Part shown: in pieces, positions 52,976 to 62,925 of the stretch
How the letters are laid out: every line of letters begins with the position of its first letter
How positions within the stretch are numbered: the first letter of the stretch is position 1
Assembly (NCBI GenBank): GCA_902494555.1
Contig: CABUTR010000006.1
Location: forward strand, 1 to 64,000
Length of the DNA stretch: 64,000 nucleotides
Reading direction: 5' to 3'
From: an uncultured Collinsella sp.
GTDB taxonomy: Bacteria; Actinomycetota; Coriobacteriia; Coriobacteriales; Coriobacteriaceae
Program-made: the position numbers and the translations under genes
Notes under the pieces: model-generated
The model's input: the letters and a program-made list of their open reading frames with translations, nothing else
What the model was told of the DNA's origin: nothing
Database searches by the model: none

Positions 52976-55063
52976 CTACACGTAGAACAGGATGTCGTCG
53001 TAGGTCGGGACAGGCCAGTAGTCGGCGGCCACGATCTCCTCCATGGCGTCCACGGCGGCACGCAGCGCATCCATAGCGGGAACGACCTCGTGCGCGTACA
53101 CGTTGGCCTGCTCCTGACCATCGAGGCCCTCGGCCTTCTGATGTACGGCGTCGAGCGCCTTGATGGAGTCGTTGATGGCGGTGATGCCGTTGCAGAGCTT
53201 GTTGAGCGTGTTCTGCTCGCACTGCATGGCGGCCTCAGCACCGGCGGCACGAATAGTCTCAAGGCCCTTAGCGACCTTGGTGGCATAGGCGGTGATGACC
53301 GGGCGATAGGTACGACGTGCCTCGCGAATCATCGTGGTAGCCTCGATGTTCATGAGCTTGTTGTACTTCTCGAGCTTGCAGTCATAGCGGCACTGAGCCT
53401 CGGCCTTGGTCAGGACGCCCGTCTCCTCAAAGAGCGCGATAGCCTTATCGGAAACAAAGGCGGGAAGAGCGTCGGCCGTGGTCTTGTTGTTGGCAAGGCC
53501 GCGCTTCTCGGCCTCGATGGGCCACTCGTCGGAGTAACCGTCGCCGGAGAACAGGATGCGCTGGTGATCGGTCAGCACCTTCTTGCAGTACTCGAGCGCG
53601 GCGTCCTGGAACTTATCCTCGGGCGTACCCTCGAGTGCGTCGGCGAAGGACTTGAGCGACTTGGCCACGGCGGCATCGAGCACCAGGTTGGAGTCGGAGA
53701 CGTTCTGCTCGGAGCCGCAGGCACGGAACTCGAACTTGTTGCCGGTGAAGGCAAACGGGGAGGTGCGGTTGCGGTCGGTGTTGTCCTGCATCAGCTTGGG
53801 CAGGGTATCGGCGCCCAGGTCGAGCACGCCGCGCGTGGCATGGACGGAAGCCTTGCCATCGATAATCTTCTCGACGACCTCGGTAAGCTGGTCGCCCAGG
53901 AAGATGGACATAATCGCCGGAGGAGCCTCGTTGGCACCCAGACGATGATCGTTGCCGGCCGAGGCAACGGAGGCACGCAAGAGCTCCTGATAGTTATCGA
54001 CGGCCTCGATCACCGCGGTGAGGAAGACGATGAACTGCAGGTTGTCGAGCGGGGTATCGCCCGGGTCGAGCAGGTTCTCGGACTCGGTGCCAAGCGACCA
54101 GTTGTTGTGCTTGCCCGAACCGTTGATGCCCTCAAACGGCTTCTCGTGCAGCAGGCAGACCAGGTCGTGACGGGAGGCGATGAGCTTCATCTTCTCCATC
54201 ATGACCAGATTCTGGTCGATGGCCTCGTTGACCTCGCCATAGACAGGGGCGAGCTCATGCTGGCAGGGAGCGACCTCGTTGTGCTTGGTCTTAGCAGGAA
54301 TGCCAAGCGCCCACAGTTCATCGTCCAGGTCCTTCATATAGGACGAGACGGTGGGGCGGATAGCGCCAAAGTAGTGCTCCTCGAGCTCCTGGCCCTTGCA
54401 GGGAGCAGCGCCAAAGAGGGTGCGACCGGTGATGACCAGGTCCCTGCGTTTGCGGTAAGCGTCCTTCTTGATCAGGAAGTACTCCTGCTCATCGCCCACG
54501 GAAGGAACGACCTTCTTGGGGGTCTTGCCAAACAGCGCCAAAACGCGCTTGGACTCACGCGAGAGCGCAGTCATGGAGCGCAGCAGCGGGGTCTTCTTGT
54601 CCAGGGCCTCGCCCGTGTAGGAGCAGAAAGCCGTGGGGATGCACAGGACATCGTCCTTGATAAAGGCAGGGCTAGTGGGATCCCAAGCGGTGTAGCCACG
54701 GGCCTCGAAGGTGGCACGCAGGCCGCCGTTGGGGAAGCTGGAGGCGTCCGGCTCGCCCTGGATGAGGTTCTTGCCCGTAAACTTGGTAATGGCGGTGCCG
54801 TCGTGGTTGGGCTCGAGGAAGCTGTCGTGCTTCTCGGAAGTAATGCCCGAAAGCGGCTGGAACCAGTGCGCGTAGTGCGTCGCGCCCTTGGAGATGGCCC
54901 AGACCTTCATGGCGTGGGCAACGGCGTTGGCCACATCCAGGTCGAGCGGCTCACCGTCCTCGAGGGTTGCAGCAAGGCGCTTCCAAATGTCCTTGGGGAG
55001 GTAGTCCTTCATGACTTCCTCAGAGAACACCATGGTCCCGAAGCGGTCAGTAAGATCGGCCAT
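52976..55063 (-). CDS. glnN: Glutamine synthetase type III
   Basis: This 695-residue protein has the long type III (GlnN) form, including an N-terminal extension and C-terminal helical domain. Metal and substrate motifs are [32 protein letters not shown] and [23 protein letters not shown] 55063 follows GGGAGTTCCGT. It condenses glutamate and ammonia with ATP. It stands alone, opposite in direction to the metF operon. There is no adenylylation Tyr site of the type I-beta kind. Confidence 0.93.
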   Translation of the reverse strand: MADLTDRFGTMVFSEEVMKDYLPKDIWKRLAATLEDGEPLDLDVANAVAHAMKVWAISKGATHYAHWFQPLSGITSEKHDSFLEPNHDGTAITKFTGKNLIQGEPDASSFPNGGLRATFEARGYTAWDPTSPAFIKDDVLCIPTAFCSYTGEALDKKTPLLRSMTALSRESKRVLALFGKTPKKVVPSVGDEQEYFLIKKDAYRKRRDLVITGRTLFGAAPCKGQELEEHYFGAIRPTVSSYMKDLDDELWALGIPAKTKHNEVAPCQHELAPVYGEVNEAIDQNLVMMEKMKLIASRHDLVCLLHEKPFEGINGSGKHNNWSLGTESENLLDPGDTPLDNLQFIVFLTAVIEAVDNYQELLRASVASAGNDHRLGANEAPPAIMSIFLGDQLTEVVEKIIDGKASVHATRGVLDLGADTLPKLMQDNTDRNRTSPFAFTGNKFEFRACGSEQNVSDSNLVLDAAVAKSLKSFADALEGTPEDKFQDAALEYCKKVLTDHQRILFSGDGYSDEWPIEAEKRGLANNKTTADALPAFVSDKAIALFEETGVLTKAEAQCRYDCKLEKYNKLMNIEATTMIREARRTYRPVITAYATKVAKGLETIRAAGAEAAMQCEQNTLNKLCNGITAINDSIKALDAVHQKAEGLDGQEQANVYAHEVVPAMDALRAAVDAMEEIVAADYWPVPTYDDILFYV

Positions 55064-55489
55064 ACGGAACTCCCTTCGTATCGGCACCGCGTGAGATGCG
55101 GTGTTGATTACTAACGAACGAGTCATAGATTAGGCTCGTCGTGTTTCCGCAACATTACCGTTATGTTGCTGTCACGAAACCAATCAATGAGGTTACCGCA
55201 TCGCGGCGGCGTTGCCGCTCTCAACAGCCAATCAACTGTATAAATTGCAGACCTCTCCCCATGGTTTAAGGGTAGTCAATTTGGGATGGGGCTCTATTAA
55301 CTGGTATTTCGCATCAGATACCAGTCTTTATAGCCCGTATCAAAATGAGCCGCTCTGCTATAGGGAATGTCGATAGCAAGGCATCTTTGATTGGTATCCC
55401 CAAATAGCGAGTGAAACTCCACCGTGACACAGTGGTGCTGTAGAATCCTTACAACACATCACACTATTACGTATCTAAAGGAGCACGAT
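55064..55489. other. Divergent promoter region of glnN and metF
   Basis: No gene is seen. An inverted repeat, ACTGGTAT and ATACCAGT (55300-55325), may be an operator; GGTATCCCC recurs at about 55394. I see no cobalamin, SAM or T-box riboswitch consensus in the stretch. Confidence 0.5.
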
Positions 55490-56362
55490 ATGCGCGTCGA
55501 CGAGGTTTTTAAGCAGGCAGCATCCCAGGGCACTGCACCCGTTTCGTTTGAGATGTTCCCGCCCAAGGGTGAGCTTACCCTCGATACGGCTCGCGAAGTG
55601 GCGGGCAATCTGTGCAAGCTTTCGCCGAGCTTTGTCTCGGTCACCTGCTCGGCCGGCGGCTCGGGCAACGGTGCCACCACCGCCCCCATCGCGCATATGA
55701 TTTCGAGCGAATTCGGCACGCCCTCGGTGGCGCACCTCACCTGCGTCGGCCGCACACATGCCGATATCGCCGCCAAGATCGATGAATACCGCTCCGCCGG
55801 CGTGGAAAACATCCTGGCCCTGCGCGGCGATCTCCCTGCCGGCGCGACCGAGGACGACAAGCCCGCCTCCGACTACGCCTACGCCCGCGACCTCATCCCC
55901 GAGCTCATCGACGCCGGCTTTTGTGTGGGCGCCGCGGCCTACCCCGAGGGCCACATTGCCTGTGAGGATCTCAACCTCTCGGTCGAATACCTCAAGCAAA
56001 AGCAGGACGCCGGCGCAAGCTTCTTTGTGACGCAGCTCTTCTTTGATAATGAGTGCTTCTACCGCTTCCGCGAGCTTGCCGACAAGGCCGGCATCACCGT
56101 GCCCATTACCGCAGGCATCATGCCGTTTATGGGCAAGTCGCAGATCAGCCGCATGGTCTTTATGTGCGGCGCGTCGCTGCCCTCCCCCGTCATCAAGATT
56201 CTCGCCAAGTACGAGAACGACCCCGAGAGCCTGCAGGCAGCCGGTGTAGATTATGCCGCCCGCCAGCTTTGCGACCTCAAGGATCACGGTGCCGACGGCC
56301 TGCACCTGTACACTATGAACCGTCCTGCGATCGCCGCGACCATTATGGAGCGCCTGGGGTAA
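55490..56362 (+). CDS. metF: 5,10-methylenetetrahydrofolate reductase
   Basis: This 290-residue TIM-barrel flavoprotein has VSFEMFPPKGELTLDTAREV, the FAD/folate region NILALRGDLPAG, FFVTQLFFDNECFYRFREL, and PITAGIMPFMGKSQISRM. It supplies 5-methyl-THF for methionine synthase. AAAGGAGCACGAT precedes ATG 55490. Its stop overlaps the start of the next gene by one base, which starts the metF-activation-metH operon. Confidence 0.93.
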   Translation: MRVDEVFKQAASQGTAPVSFEMFPPKGELTLDTAREVAGNLCKLSPSFVSVTCSAGGSGNGATTAPIAHMISSEFGTPSVAHLTCVGRTHADIAAKIDEYRSAGVENILALRGDLPAGATEDDKPASDYAYARDLIPELIDAGFCVGAAAYPEGHIACEDLNLSVEYLKQKQDAGASFFVTQLFFDNECFYRFRELADKAGITVPITAGIMPFMGKSQISRMVFMCGASLPSPVIKILAKYENDPESLQAAGVDYAARQLCDLKDHGADGLHLYTMNRPAIAATIMERLG

Positions 56363-57150
56363 TGGAAAAACCGCACATCGATACAACCGCTGTCGAAGTG
56401 CCGGCCGACCTTGCGTCGCCGGCGCTTTACCGTGTCGATGCTGCGCACCATCCCCGTGTCGACCGTGCCGAGATGCTGCGGTATCTTGGTTACGGCGGTC
56501 AGCAGATTGAGCCCGAACTGTCACGACGTATTGAGCTTGTCGTTGAACGTCTGGAACTGGACATTGAGCCCCGTGGCGTGCGCCGCGTGTTTGCCGTCGA
56601 TGCCACGGGCGTGGACGAACAAAGTGAGCCTTGCATTCGCTTGGTCGGCACCAACGTTGAGCTGCGCGGTCGCGATATCTATCGACATCTTAAGGACGCC
56701 CGCTTTGCCGCACTCATGGCATGCACCCTCGGCATGGACGCCGAGCGTCGCCTGCGCACCACGGGAGCCCAACATCCCCTGGAGGGCGCCGTGCTCGACG
56801 CCGCGTGCTCCGCTTACGTGGAAGCCGCCGTTGAGCAAATGGACCAGCAGGTCAAGACGGACGCCGCCGTTCATGGGCTCGCCGGCAACTGGCGCTTTAG
56901 TCCCGGCTACGGCGACTGCCCGCTCTCGGCCCAGCGCTCGATCGTCAACGCGCTCAACGCCACGCGGCTCATCGGCCTGACCGTCACGCCCACCAGCCTG
57001 CTCATGCCCACCAAAAGCGTGACCGCGGTGATCGGTCTGTTTGACGGCGAGGTCCACGACGCCCAAAGCCGCCCCACCTGCAATATCTGCCGCATGCGCG
57101 AGCACTGCCGCTTCCGCGCCGCCCACACCACCTGCTATTCCAGCCATTAG
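56362..57150 (+). CDS. Stand-alone methionine synthase activation-domain protein
   Basis: This 262-residue protein resembles the reactivation domain that is normally the C-terminus of MetH: RRIELVVERLELDIEPRGVR, GRDIYRHLKDARFAALMACT, GNWRFSPGYGDCPLSAQRSI, and NATRLIGLTVTPTSLLMPTK with the S-adenosylmethionine-binding RxxPGY-like motif (RFSPGYGD). A Cys cluster (CNICRMREHCRF) follows at the C-terminus. It lies between metF and a MetH lacking this domain. It probably reductively methylates inactive cob(II)alamin on MetH, using a separate electron donor. Confidence 0.88.
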   Translation: MEKPHIDTTAVEVPADLASPALYRVDAAHHPRVDRAEMLRYLGYGGQQIEPELSRRIELVVERLELDIEPRGVRRVFAVDATGVDEQSEPCIRLVGTNVELRGRDIYRHLKDARFAALMACTLGMDAERRLRTTGAQHPLEGAVLDAACSAYVEAAVEQMDQQVKTDAAVHGLAGNWRFSPGYGDCPLSAQRSIVNALNATRLIGLTVTPTSLLMPTKSVTAVIGLFDGEVHDAQSRPTCNICRMREHCRFRAAHTTCYSSH

Positions 57151-57159
57151 GAGCCCTCG

Positions 57160-59718
57160 ATGTTTACTCCGCTTATCACTCATGATTCTGACGGCACTGC
57201 ATTGGCGGCACCCGTTGATGCCGCACGCCGCAAAGGCGCTGCATACAAGACGCGCACAATCGACGACCTTCGCATTAAGAACGATCGTCTGCGCGCCGCC
57301 ATCGAGGGCACGGGACACCTGCTGTTCGACGGCGGCATGGGCACCATGCTGCAGGCGGCCGGCATGAAGGCCGGAGCCCTGCCCGAGCTGCTCAACTTTG
57401 AGGAGCCCCAGGTCATCACCGACATCCAACGTCAGTACGTCGAGGCCGGGTGCGACGTGATCACCGCCAACACCTTTGGCGCCAACGCGCACAAGCTCGA
57501 TGGCGCCGCCACCGTGGCAGATGTCTTTGCCGCCGCAGTCTCTTGCGCTCGCGCGGCCGGTGCCCACTACGTCGCCGGCGACATCGGCCCCATCGGCGCG
57601 CTGCTGCGCCCCCTGGGTACCCTGAGCTTCGACGAGGCCTACGACCTCTTTGCCGAGGAAGTGCGCGCCGGCGTCGCCGCGGGTGTGGACCTCTTTATTA
57701 TCGAGACCATGACCGACCTGGCCGAGATCAAGGCGGCGGTCCTCGCCTGCCGCGAGAACTCCAACCTGCCCGTCTTTGCCACCATGACTTTTGAGGAAGA
57801 CGGTCGCACCTTCCTGGGCACGAGTCCCGAGGTTGCCGCCATCACGCTCGATGCCATCGGCGCCGACGTTTTGGGCATCAACTGCAGCCAGGGACCGGCC
57901 GAGCTCCGAGGGCTCGCCGCTCGCATGCTCACCGTTACGGACAAGCCCATCATGGTGCAGGCCAACGCTGGACTGCCCCGCGTGGACGACGACGGCAACA
58001 CCGTCTTTGATATCCAAGCCCCCGAATACGCCAAGGCCGTCGCCGGCATGATCGCCGACGGCGTGAGCGTCGTGGGCGGCTGCTGCGGCACCACGCCGGC
58101 GCACATGGCAGCGCTGCGCACGCTCATCGATAACCACACGCCCAGTCCGCGCCACCGCAAGCCCAGCATGTCGGTCACAAGCGCCCAGACCGTGGTGGAC
58201 CTCCCCTGCGATGGCCACAAAATCGCCGTCATCGGCGAGCGCATCAACCCCACCGGCAAAAAGCGCCTGCAGCAGGCCCTGCGCGACGGCGACCTGGACT
58301 ACGTCGTGAGCCAGGGCATCAGCCAGCAGGAACAGGGCGCCGACATCCTGGACGTTAACGTGGGCCTGCCCGAGATCGACGAGGTCAAGATTATCCAACA
58401 GGCGACCGAACAGCTCCAGGGCTCCACGCTCCTGCCGCTGCAGATCGACTCCACCGATCCCGCAGCCGTCGAGGCCGCCGTGCGCCGCTACGCCGGCAAG
58501 CCCATCATCAACTCGGTCAATGGCAAGCAGCAGATCATGGATGAGATCTTTCCGCTGGTCGCCCACTACGGCACCAACGTTGTCGGCCTTACGCTCGACG
58601 AAGGCGGCATCCCCGATACCGCCGAGGCTCGCTTCGCCATCGCCGAGCGCATCGTGGCCGAGGCCGCCCGCTACGGCATCGGACCGGACCGCATCCTCAT
58701 CGACTGCCTGGTCATGACCGCCTCGACCAATCAACGCCAGGCCGAGCAGATCCTGCGCGCCATGTCCCTGTGCAAGGAGCGCCTGGGCGTCAAATGCGCG
58801 CTCGGCGTGTCGAACATCAGCTTTGGCCTGCCTGCCCGCCCGCTGCTGGGCTCGGTCTTTTTGGCCGCCGCCTTTGGCGCGGGCCTGGACGCCCCCATCA
58901 TGAACCCGGGCTCCAAGCGCTTTATGGATACCGTCTACAGCTATCGCGTCTTGAGCGTTGAGGACGAGGGCTCGACCGGATACATCGAGCGCTACGCCGG
59001 TTGGACCGATCCGTATAAGATCGCCGCAAACCCGGCAGCAGCTCAGGCCGCATCGACCGACACCGTGCCCGCTGCTGGCACCGCCGGCACCGACGGCAAC
59101 GACGACCCGATTCGTCGCATGGTCGTCTCGGGCCGCAAAGGCGAGATCGCGACCGAGACTGAGCGCCTGCTGGCCGACCACGACGCTATGGATCTTATCA
59201 ACAACCACTTTATCCCCGCCCTCGACGAGGTTGGCGTCCTCTTTGACCAGGGCAAGTTCTTCTTGCCGCAGCTTATGGCCTCGGCCGAAGCCGCACGCGT
59301 GGGCTTCGACACCATCAAGCGCCTGATGCCCGCCGGCGAGATCGCCGACAAGGGCAAGATCTGCGTGGCCACCGTTAAAGGCGATATCCACGATATTGGC
59401 AAGAACATCGTCAAAATGCTGCTCGACAACTACGGCTACACCGTCTTTGACCTGGGTCGCGACGTCGATCCGCAGGAGGTGCTCAAGACCGTACAGGAGC
59501 GCGATATCAAGCTCGTCGGCCTCTCGGCGCTTATGACCACCACGGTCGTCGCCATGGAGGAGACCATCAAACTGCTCCATGCCGAGGTGCCGGGCGTCAA
59601 GATCATCGTAGGCGGTGCCGTACTCACCCCCGAATACGCCAAGCAGATCGGCGCGGACTACTACGCCAAGGACGCCGCCGAAAGCGCTCGTATCGCCGAA
59701 GAGGTCTTTGGGCAGTAA
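57160..59718 (+). CDS. metH: Cobalamin-dependent methionine synthase without activation domain
   Basis: This 852-residue protein has three of the four MetH modules. The homocysteine domain has FDGGMGTMLQAAG and zinc Cys residues in GINCSQGP and VGGCCGTTPAHM. The pterin domain has IGERINPTGKKRLQQALRDG and LDVNVGLPEIDE. The cap and B12 domain has KGDIHDIGKNIVKMLLDNYG, with His as the cobalt ligand. An Ala/Pro/Thr-rich linker lies at about 625-650. The activation module is encoded separately upstream. It converts homocysteine and 5-methyl-THF to methionine. Confidence 0.93.
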   Translation: MFTPLITHDSDGTALAAPVDAARRKGAAYKTRTIDDLRIKNDRLRAAIEGTGHLLFDGGMGTMLQAAGMKAGALPELLNFEEPQVITDIQRQYVEAGCDVITANTFGANAHKLDGAATVADVFAAAVSCARAAGAHYVAGDIGPIGALLRPLGTLSFDEAYDLFAEEVRAGVAAGVDLFIIETMTDLAEIKAAVLACRENSNLPVFATMTFEEDGRTFLGTSPEVAAITLDAIGADVLGINCSQGPAELRGLAARMLTVTDKPIMVQANAGLPRVDDDGNTVFDIQAPEYAKAVAGMIADGVSVVGGCCGTTPAHMAALRTLIDNHTPSPRHRKPSMSVTSAQTVVDLPCDGHKIAVIGERINPTGKKRLQQALRDGDLDYVVSQGISQQEQGADILDVNVGLPEIDEVKIIQQATEQLQGSTLLPLQIDSTDPAAVEAAVRRYAGKPIINSVNGKQQIMDEIFPLVAHYGTNVVGLTLDEGGIPDTAEARFAIAERIVAEAARYGIGPDRILIDCLVMTASTNQRQAEQILRAMSLCKERLGVKCALGVSNISFGLPARPLLGSVFLAAAFGAGLDAPIMNPGSKRFMDTVYSYRVLSVEDEGSTGYIERYAGWTDPYKIAANPAAAQAASTDTVPAAGTAGTDGNDDPIRRMVVSGRKGEIATETERLLADHDAMDLINNHFIPALDEVGVLFDQGKFFLPQLMASAEAARVGFDTIKRLMPAGEIADKGKICVATVKGDIHDIGKNIVKMLLDNYGYTVFDLGRDVDPQEVLKTVQERDIKLVGLSALMTTTVVAMEETIKLLHAEVPGVKIIVGGAVLTPEYAKQIGADYYAKDAAESARIAEEVFGQ

Positions 59719-59743
59719 CACAACGGAAACAACCGAGCACCAA

Positions 59744-59781
59744 AACGTGCCGCACGCGCCACTTAGCACGTGCGGCACGTT
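59744..59781 (+). terminator. Palindrome after metH
   Basis: Perfect 13-base arms AACGTGCCGCACG and CGTGCGGCACGTT around a 12-base loop, 26 bases after the stop. There is no U-run, so it may be only a partial terminator. Confidence 0.6.
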
Positions 59782-59826
59782 AGAATAGATGGGACTATGC
59801 TCGTTTTGGCAGATAGGAGCGCAAGG

Positions 59827-61191
59827 ATGGCGATCACGCCCGCAGAAATCGCGGAAACCCGCGGCATGGTTGAGGAGCAGAACCTCGACATCAGGACCAT
59901 CACCATGGGTGTTTCGCTCATGGGTTGCGGCGACGAGAACCTCGACCGCATGTGCACGAAGATCTACGACCACGTGACGCACACGGCTGAGCATCTGGTC
60001 GAGACCGCCGAGAACCTCGAGCGCGAGTACGGTATCCCCATCGTCAACAAGCGCGTTTCCGTCACCCCGGTGGCGCAGATCGCCGCATGCTGCAAGGATG
60101 AGGACCTCACCCCCATCGCGCATGCCCTCGACCGCGCGGCCGAGACGCTCGGCATCGATTACCTGGGCGGCTTCTCCGCACTCGTCCAGAAGGGCATCGG
60201 CGACGCCGACCGCCGCGTCATCCAGTCCATCCCCCAGGCGCTCGCTACCACGAGCCGCGTCTGCTCCAGCGTCAACGTCGCCAGCCTGCGCGCCGGTATC
60301 AACATGAACGCCGTGCTCATGGCCGCCCAGACCATCATCGATGCCGCTAAACTCACGGCCGACCAGGATTCCGTCGGCGCCTCCAAGTTTGTCTGCTTTG
60401 CCAACATGGTCGAGGACTCCCCGTTTATGGCGGGCGCCGTCCACGGCGGTGGCGAGGCCGACGCCGTCATCAACGTAGGCGTCTCGGGCCCCGGCGTTAT
60501 GGCCGCAGCCCTGGAGACGCTGCCCGATTCCGCATCGATGATGGAAGTCGCCGAAAAGATCAAGCAGACCGCCTTTAAGATCACCCGCGCCGGCGAGCTC
60601 ATGAGCCGCGAGGCCGCCCATCGTCTGGGTGTCGAGAAGGGCATTGTCGACCTGTCGCTGGCTCCCACGCCTGCCATCGGCGACTCCGTCGCGCGCATCC
60701 TCGAGATCATCGGCGTGGGCACCTGCGGTGGCCCCGGCACGACCTGCGCGCTTGCCATGCTCAACGATGCCGTCAAGAAGGGCGGCGTCATGGCCAGCTC
60801 CAGCGTGGGCGGTCTCTCCGGCGCCTTTATCCCCGTGTCCGAGGATGCCGGCATGATCGCCGCCGTCGAGGCCGGTGCGCTTTCGCTCGAGAAGCTCGAG
60901 GCCATGACCTGCGTGTGCTCCGTTGGCCTGGACATGATCGCCATCCCCGGTGACACCCCGGTCGAGACCATCGCCGGCATTATCGCCGACGAGATGGCCA
61001 TCGGCGTCATCAACAACAAGACCACGGCCGTCCGCGTGATTCCTGCTATCGGCAAGGGCGTGGGCGACTGCGTCGAGTACGGTGGCCTGTTCGGCCGTGC
61101 GCCCATCATGCCGGTGAACCCCAACGCCGGCACCGTGCTTGCCCACCGTGGTGGTCGATTCCCGGCACCGCTGAACTCGCTCAAGAACTAG
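59827..61191 (+). CDS. UPF0210 / PFL family protein (DUF711)
   Basis: This 454-residue protein has the UPF0210 layout and length: [60 protein letters not shown] and [20 protein letters not shown]. These glycine-rich loops are typical of DUF711 proteins, which share a fold with pyruvate formate-lyase-like proteins but lack known chemistry. ATG 59827 follows AGGAGCGCAAGG. An ACT-domain partner often sits next to this gene in other genomes; none is seen here. Confidence 0.88.
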   Translation: MAITPAEIAETRGMVEEQNLDIRTITMGVSLMGCGDENLDRMCTKIYDHVTHTAEHLVETAENLEREYGIPIVNKRVSVTPVAQIAACCKDEDLTPIAHALDRAAETLGIDYLGGFSALVQKGIGDADRRVIQSIPQALATTSRVCSSVNVASLRAGINMNAVLMAAQTIIDAAKLTADQDSVGASKFVCFANMVEDSPFMAGAVHGGGEADAVINVGVSGPGVMAAALETLPDSASMMEVAEKIKQTAFKITRAGELMSREAAHRLGVEKGIVDLSLAPTPAIGDSVARILEIIGVGTCGGPGTTCALAMLNDAVKKGGVMASSSVGGLSGAFIPVSEDAGMIAAVEAGALSLEKLEAMTCVCSVGLDMIAIPGDTPVETIAGIIADEMAIGVINNKTTAVRVIPAIGKGVGDCVEYGGLFGRAPIMPVNPNAGTVLAHRGGRFPAPLNSLKN

Positions 61192-61208
61192 CTGAGGGGT
61201 TCGGGCGA

Positions 61209-61342
61209 GGAGCCCCGGGGAGGGCAAATATATAAGGTCGCCTGCTCGGACAGTCCTGACTCGCACGGAGAGCACATTAAGTGCTCTCCGGCTCGTGCGG
61301 AACTCGCGATCGACCTTATATATTTGCCCGCCCCGGGGCTCC
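61209..61342. repeat. Giant intergenic palindrome
   Basis: Thirty-two-base arms (61209-61240 and 61311-61342) match except for one base and are joined by a 70-base centre with its own hairpin (CGGAGAGCAC and GTGCTCTCCG). The arms begin with GGAGCCCCGGGG and carry an AT-rich core, AAATATATAAGG. As RNA it would be one long stem 18 bases after the UPF0210 stop. No gene lies in 61192-61508. Confidence 0.75.
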
Positions 61343-61508
61343 CGCACAACGGGACCTCAGTTGGGTTCTATCCCGTATGGCAGTCGCTTCGCTCCTGCCC
61401 GCCTTGGTTGTGAGGGCGGTTTGGCGTTGGAACGGCTCTTTCTGATATATGCTGGTTGCGGCTCTTCTTTTGGGAGGAGTCGCTTTTTTGTTGCTAGGAG
61501 GTTGGCCC

Positions 61509-62396
61509 GTGGTTGATGGGGAGAATCGTTCTGAGCTGCTTTCCACAGATTGGAACCAGGAGTGGATGCAGATGCAGGCTGCTCGGCGGCGAGCTGATGA
61601 TTCTTTTGAATGGGATAAGCGGGCCCGGCATTTTCGGCCGCTTGAGACTGCTCCGTATGCCCGGGATTTTATAAAGCTGTTGACGCTTGAGCCCGGCGAG
61701 TCGGTGCTGGATATGGGATGTGGAGCTGGGTCGATTGCTATTCCGCTTGCGCAAGACGGGCATCCCGTGATTGCCGCTGATTTTTCCCCTGCTATGCTGG
61801 GCACGCTTGATGCCGGCATTGAGTACTATGGGCTCGAGGATCGCATTACGCCGCTTGAGCTCGCTTGGGATGATGATTGGGATTTGGTTGGACCGGTCGC
61901 GAAAGCGGTGGATGTTGCCTTTGCCAGTCGGTCGGTTACGACGACCAATCTAAAAGGTGCGCTTGCCAAGCTTGACCGTACGGCTCGTCGGCGTTGTGCT
62001 GTCACGATGGTTGCCAACTCCAGCCCGCGCTATGATCTGCACTTGATGAACGCTATCGGTGCCTCGGTTACCTGCAGTAATGGCTTTGTGTACGCCTTCA
62101 ACATCCTCATTCAAATGGGCGCCCTGCCGCAGGTTACGTACTTTGAATCGCCTCGTCGCGATACCTTCGATAGCCTTGAGGCAGGCGTGGCGGACTTTTC
62201 CCGCATGCTTGAGCATGGCAACGAGGATAAGGTCGACCGTCTGCGCGACTACATCGCCCAACACATGATCGAGAACCCCCATGCCGGCGAGCCGGGCTCC
62301 AAGGGCGTGCCGCAGGGGCGCTATATGCTCGATCATGTCCGCAAGGTTCGTTGGGCATTTATTGCATGGGAGCCGGTCTCCGCGCCCAGCTCATAG
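61509..62396 (+). CDS. Class I SAM-dependent methyltransferase
   Basis: This 295-residue protein has motif I SVLDMGCGAGSIAIPLA at about 81-97 and a following acidic loop IAADFSPAML. The C-terminal part (GFVYAFNILIQMGALPQVTY) resembles methyltransferases next to corrinoid or metal-related genes, but the substrate is not clear. GTG 61509 follows CTAGGAGG; a longer frame from 61449 would add a false hydrophobic start. Codon use is less GC-rich at third positions than in the neighbours, which suggests recent acquisition or recombination. Confidence 0.8.
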   Translation: MVDGENRSELLSTDWNQEWMQMQAARRRADDSFEWDKRARHFRPLETAPYARDFIKLLTLEPGESVLDMGCGAGSIAIPLAQDGHPVIAADFSPAMLGTLDAGIEYYGLEDRITPLELAWDDDWDLVGPVAKAVDVAFASRSVTTTNLKGALAKLDRTARRRCAVTMVANSSPRYDLHLMNAIGASVTCSNGFVYAFNILIQMGALPQVTYFESPRRDTFDSLEAGVADFSRMLEHGNEDKVDRLRDYIAQHMIENPHAGEPGSKGVPQGRYMLDHVRKVRWAFIAWEPVSAPSS

Positions 62397-62554
62397 CCTG
62401 TTCGCAGCCCGCACCGCCCACTCGCTCGGCATCCGCATTCTTTTTGAACTGGGCAAACGCGCTCCACACCGCGCCGTTCCTGCGCTATCGTGGGACAGCT
62501 CACGTAGATTAAGGCCCCGTCGCGGGGCGCCCCATACATAGAAAGCGAGAACCC

Positions 62555-62854
62555 ATGGCACTGACAGGAGCCCAGGTCAAGCAGCTTCGCAGCATGGCCC
62601 ATCATCTCAACCCCGCCATCATCATCGGCAAGTCCGACGTCAACGAGGGCACCGTCGAGCAGACGGTCGCCTACCTGGAGAAGCACGAGCTCGTTAAGTG
62701 CTCCGTGCTCGATGGCTCCAGCCTTTCCGCCCGCGAGGCCGCCGAAGAGCTCGCTGAGCGCTGCCACGCCGAGGTCGTCCAGGTCATCGGCCGCAAGTTC
62801 TCGCTGTATCGCGAGTCCTCGCGCAAGGACATCGAGAAGATCAAGCTCGTCTAA
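62555..62854 (+). CDS. yhbY: CRS1-YhbY family RNA-binding protein
   Basis: This 99-residue single CRM domain protein has LTGAQVKQLRSMAHHLNPAI and IIGKSDVNEGTVEQTVAYLE, then ELVKCSVLDGSS and VQVIGRKFSLYRES, where the GxxF-like loop binds RNA. YhbY associates with the pre-50S ribosomal subunit. It is a short single gene with its own terminator. Confidence 0.92.
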   Translation: MALTGAQVKQLRSMAHHLNPAIIIGKSDVNEGTVEQTVAYLEKHELVKCSVLDGSSLSAREAAEELAERCHAEVVQVIGRKFSLYRESSRKDIEKIKLV

Positions 62855-62891
62855 GAGCCAATGATCCGACGAGTAAACACATAGCAAGCTT

Positions 62892-62925
62892 ACGGGCGCC
62901 CAAGTACTTCGGGCGCCCGTTTTTA
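62892..62925. terminator. Bidirectional terminator
   Basis: ACGGGCGCCC and GGGCGCCCGT form a 10-bp stem with loop AAGTACTTC, followed by TTTTT on the plus strand. It overlaps the stop of the minus-strand regulator at 62923 and serves both genes. Confidence 0.85.

Noticed and set aside
53090..55114. A 674-codon open frame on the plus strand
   Set aside because: It is antisense to glnN and rich in Leu/Gly/Val repeats without motifs.
55064..55489. A cobalamin or SAM riboswitch before metF
   Set aside because: I looked for the conserved B12-box and SAM-I core and found neither; only a short inverted repeat is present.
56521..61347. A 1608-codon open frame on the minus strand
   Set aside because: It is antisense to the end of the activation-domain gene, metH and UPF0210, all with clear motifs. 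Long antisense frames are common in GC-rich DNA, and its product is low-complexity Gly/His/Asp/Arg-rich.
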